From an uncultured Flammeovirgaceae bacterium (GTDB lineage: Bacteria > Bacteroidota > Bacteroidia > Cytophagales > Cyclobacteriaceae): a DNA stretch of 64,000 nt. The notes under the pieces were generated by a model, which saw nothing but the letters and a program-made list of their open reading frames with translations, did no database searches and was not told where the DNA came from. The stretch spans positions 186,001-250,000 of the forward strand of contig CAKZYA010000062.1 of NCBI GenBank assembly GCA_937883755.1, given 5' to 3'. Position numbers and translations under genes: made by a program. Position 1 is the first letter of the stretch; each line of letters begins with the position of its first letter. This document shows positions 63,061 through 64,000 of the stretch, in pieces.

Positions 63061-64000
63061 TTATCTTGCGGTTCGTAAGAACTCAAATCCCCCTGCGCCC
63101 CCCTTTACGAAAGGGGGCGCAGGGGGATTTTTCAGATAGGACAAGACGATTAAAGTAATTAGTAGGAACCCTTCTCGCTCTTCGTAACGATCAAAAACAC
63201 GAGTTAGTAACTCCAGACGAGGCGTGGTAGCTAGGTAAGTGGTATCGGCTGCATCGGTATTGGAATGTTCAGGGTTCCAGACGCTAGCTTCGCGGAAGGC
63301 GTGGTAGGTCCAGGAAATATTGTGCTGTTCGGTAACTTGAATAATATCTTCTAAATACTGATTACCCATTTTACCCAGCCAGCGCGGACAACTAAACTCA
63401 CCTAAAAACAACGGAACCTGCGGATACCGTTTTTGAAAATCCCGCACTGGCTGATAAACCGCGTGAATTTTTTCTTTGTTCCACATCGCGCCCTCAACTT
63501 CGCCGGGGTACTCTACTAGATTACCATCTTGCTTGAGCACTCCTTGGTGGGAAAATGCTTGAGGTTCGTACATATGAAATTCTACCGCTAGGTGTTCGTC
63601 ATCTGGTAATTCCATCGTAGGCAATCCCTGAATGTAAGAACCCCGCCCGGCTGCATTCATTACCCGCGGAGCAGCCAGGATAATCGTATGCTGGGTATCG
63701 TACTGGCGGATAGCCTTAGTTAGTTTAACATAAAGCAAATTCAAATCTCCCGGGGAACCTACTTCTATCGGTTTAGGCATTCCCGGTTCGTTGAGTAAAT
63801 CATAACCAGCAATCACATCGCCGTACTGAGCGTAGCGCTGGGCAATATGTTCCCATAACCGGATAGCATGTTCGTGCCAAGTAAAATCTTGCCAAAATGG
63901 GTCAGAGCCAAGCATGGTCCATTGGTGTTCGGTGCCAGGGTAGCGGTGGGGGTCAATGACTACACCAATGCCGTATTTCTCCGACCAATGCAACACGCTA
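63061..64000 (-). CDS. Glycoside hydrolase family 5-like enzyme, N-terminus beyond the window
   Basis: The C-terminal 312 residues of a TIM-barrel glycosidase, running off the right edge. The acid/base Glu is in YDLLNEPGMP and the nucleophile Glu in VPLFLGEFSCPRW, both classic of clan GH-A family 5. VVIDPHRYPG and HLAVEFHMYEPQAFSH lie between as expected. The first possible start in the window is a GTG inside the barrel, so it is incomplete. The last ~15 codons (NPPAPPFVKGGAGGF and beyond) are encoded by a GC-rich palindromic repeat, so the original end was probably earlier. Likely beta-glucan/mannan hydrolase; specificity unknown. Confidence 0.85.
   Translation of the reverse strand, partial: SVLHWSEKYGIGVVIDPHRYPGTEHQWTMLGSDPFWQDFTWHEHAIRLWEHIAQRYAQYGDVIAGYDLLNEPGMPKPIEVGSPGDLNLLYVKLTKAIRQYDTQHTIILAAPRVMNAAGRGSYIQGLPTMELPDDEHLAVEFHMYEPQAFSHQGVLKQDGNLVEYPGEVEGAMWNKEKIHAVYQPVRDFQKRYPQVPLFLGEFSCPRWLGKMGNQYLEDIIQVTEQHNISWTYHAFREASVWNPEHSNTDAADTTYLATTPRLELLTRVFDRYEEREGFLLITLIVLSYLKNPPAPPFVKGGAGGFEFLRTAR
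63085..63130. repeat. GC-rich long palindrome inside the end of the GH5-like gene
   Basis: Arms AAATCCCCCTGCGCCCCC and GGGGGCGCAGGGGGATTT form a near-perfect stem of about 21 bp with a 3-base loop; one extra C sits in the left arm. It is the same repeat type as the one near 18.8 kb. It encodes the NPPAPPFVKGGAGGF peptide in frame with the gene. Confidence 0.85.

Overview
The window is a chromosomal segment of a Bacteroidota bacterium, most likely of the order Cytophagales. The signs are DUF5686 and TonB-plug proteins, a type IX secretion (T9SS) sorting domain, Kdo transferase, PVC-type cytochrome/SGNH fusions, PadR-linked FtsX permeases with an N-terminal prefix domain, and Bacteroidota-type promoters (TTG, about 19-20 bp, TAnnTTTG). 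Base composition is mid-range, genes are packed on both strands, and many pairs overlap by 4 or 8 bp. No rRNA, tRNA, CRISPR array or transposase gene was seen.

Layout. 1-12.9 kb: a DUF1877 fragment, a Tat-exported Gfo/Idh/MocA oxidoreductase, small membrane and hypothetical genes, an orphan PaaK/CapK-like adenylate-forming enzyme behind a 0.6-kb AT-rich gap, the coupled waaA-rsgA pair, a DUF5686 outer-membrane protein, an aldo/keto reductase and a secreted alpha-glucuronidase-like protein. 13.1-17.7 kb: a BlaI-type repressor with two 8-4-8 operators flanking its promoter, overlapping a 1355-residue BlaR1-like membrane metallopeptidase that carries plug-like repeats and a T9SS-type C-terminus. 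17.7-22 kb: secreted catabolic lipoproteins (ThuA; SGNH-PVC dehydrogenase-cytochrome c). 22-27.7 kb: a galactose cluster reading SSS symporter, unknown gene, galK, galT, nitrilase. 27.8-34.6 kb: MORN-repeat protein, alpha/alpha-toroid lipoprotein, UbiA prenyltransferase, mazG, glmM. 34.6-46.6 kb: a retropepsin-like protease, then four large FtsX/MacB-type permeases under two PadR regulators. Each PadR gene has an inverted repeat over its -7 element, and there is no ATPase or adaptor gene. 46.7-48.4 kb: cysteine desulfurase and a DUF3299-like protein.

48.5-55.4 kb is the most unusual part. Unrelated genes (unknown, EthD lipoprotein, outer-membrane barrel, alpha/beta hydrolase, unknown, Crp/Fnr + membrane protein + alginate-export-like porin, then a mercuric-reductase-like flavoprotein) are separated by imperfect hairpins of about 60-100 bp. 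For several genes the sequence just before the gene is the inverse complement of the sequence just after it, as in integron gene cassettes with attC sites. Two segments of 102 bp, about 70% identical without gaps and each containing a Bacteroidota promoter, precede two of these units and end in the same GTTGT junction. No integrase is in the window, so this is best described as an integrase-less, cassette-like cluster of unproven mechanism.

55.4-64 kb returns to ordinary content: redox enzymes, an AraC regulator, a polyphosphate-glucokinase-like ROK protein, a DJ-1/PfpI protein divergent from an HxlR regulator, a radical SAM protein, and a GH5-like glycosidase cut by the window edge whose C-terminus is encoded by a palindromic GC-rich repeat.
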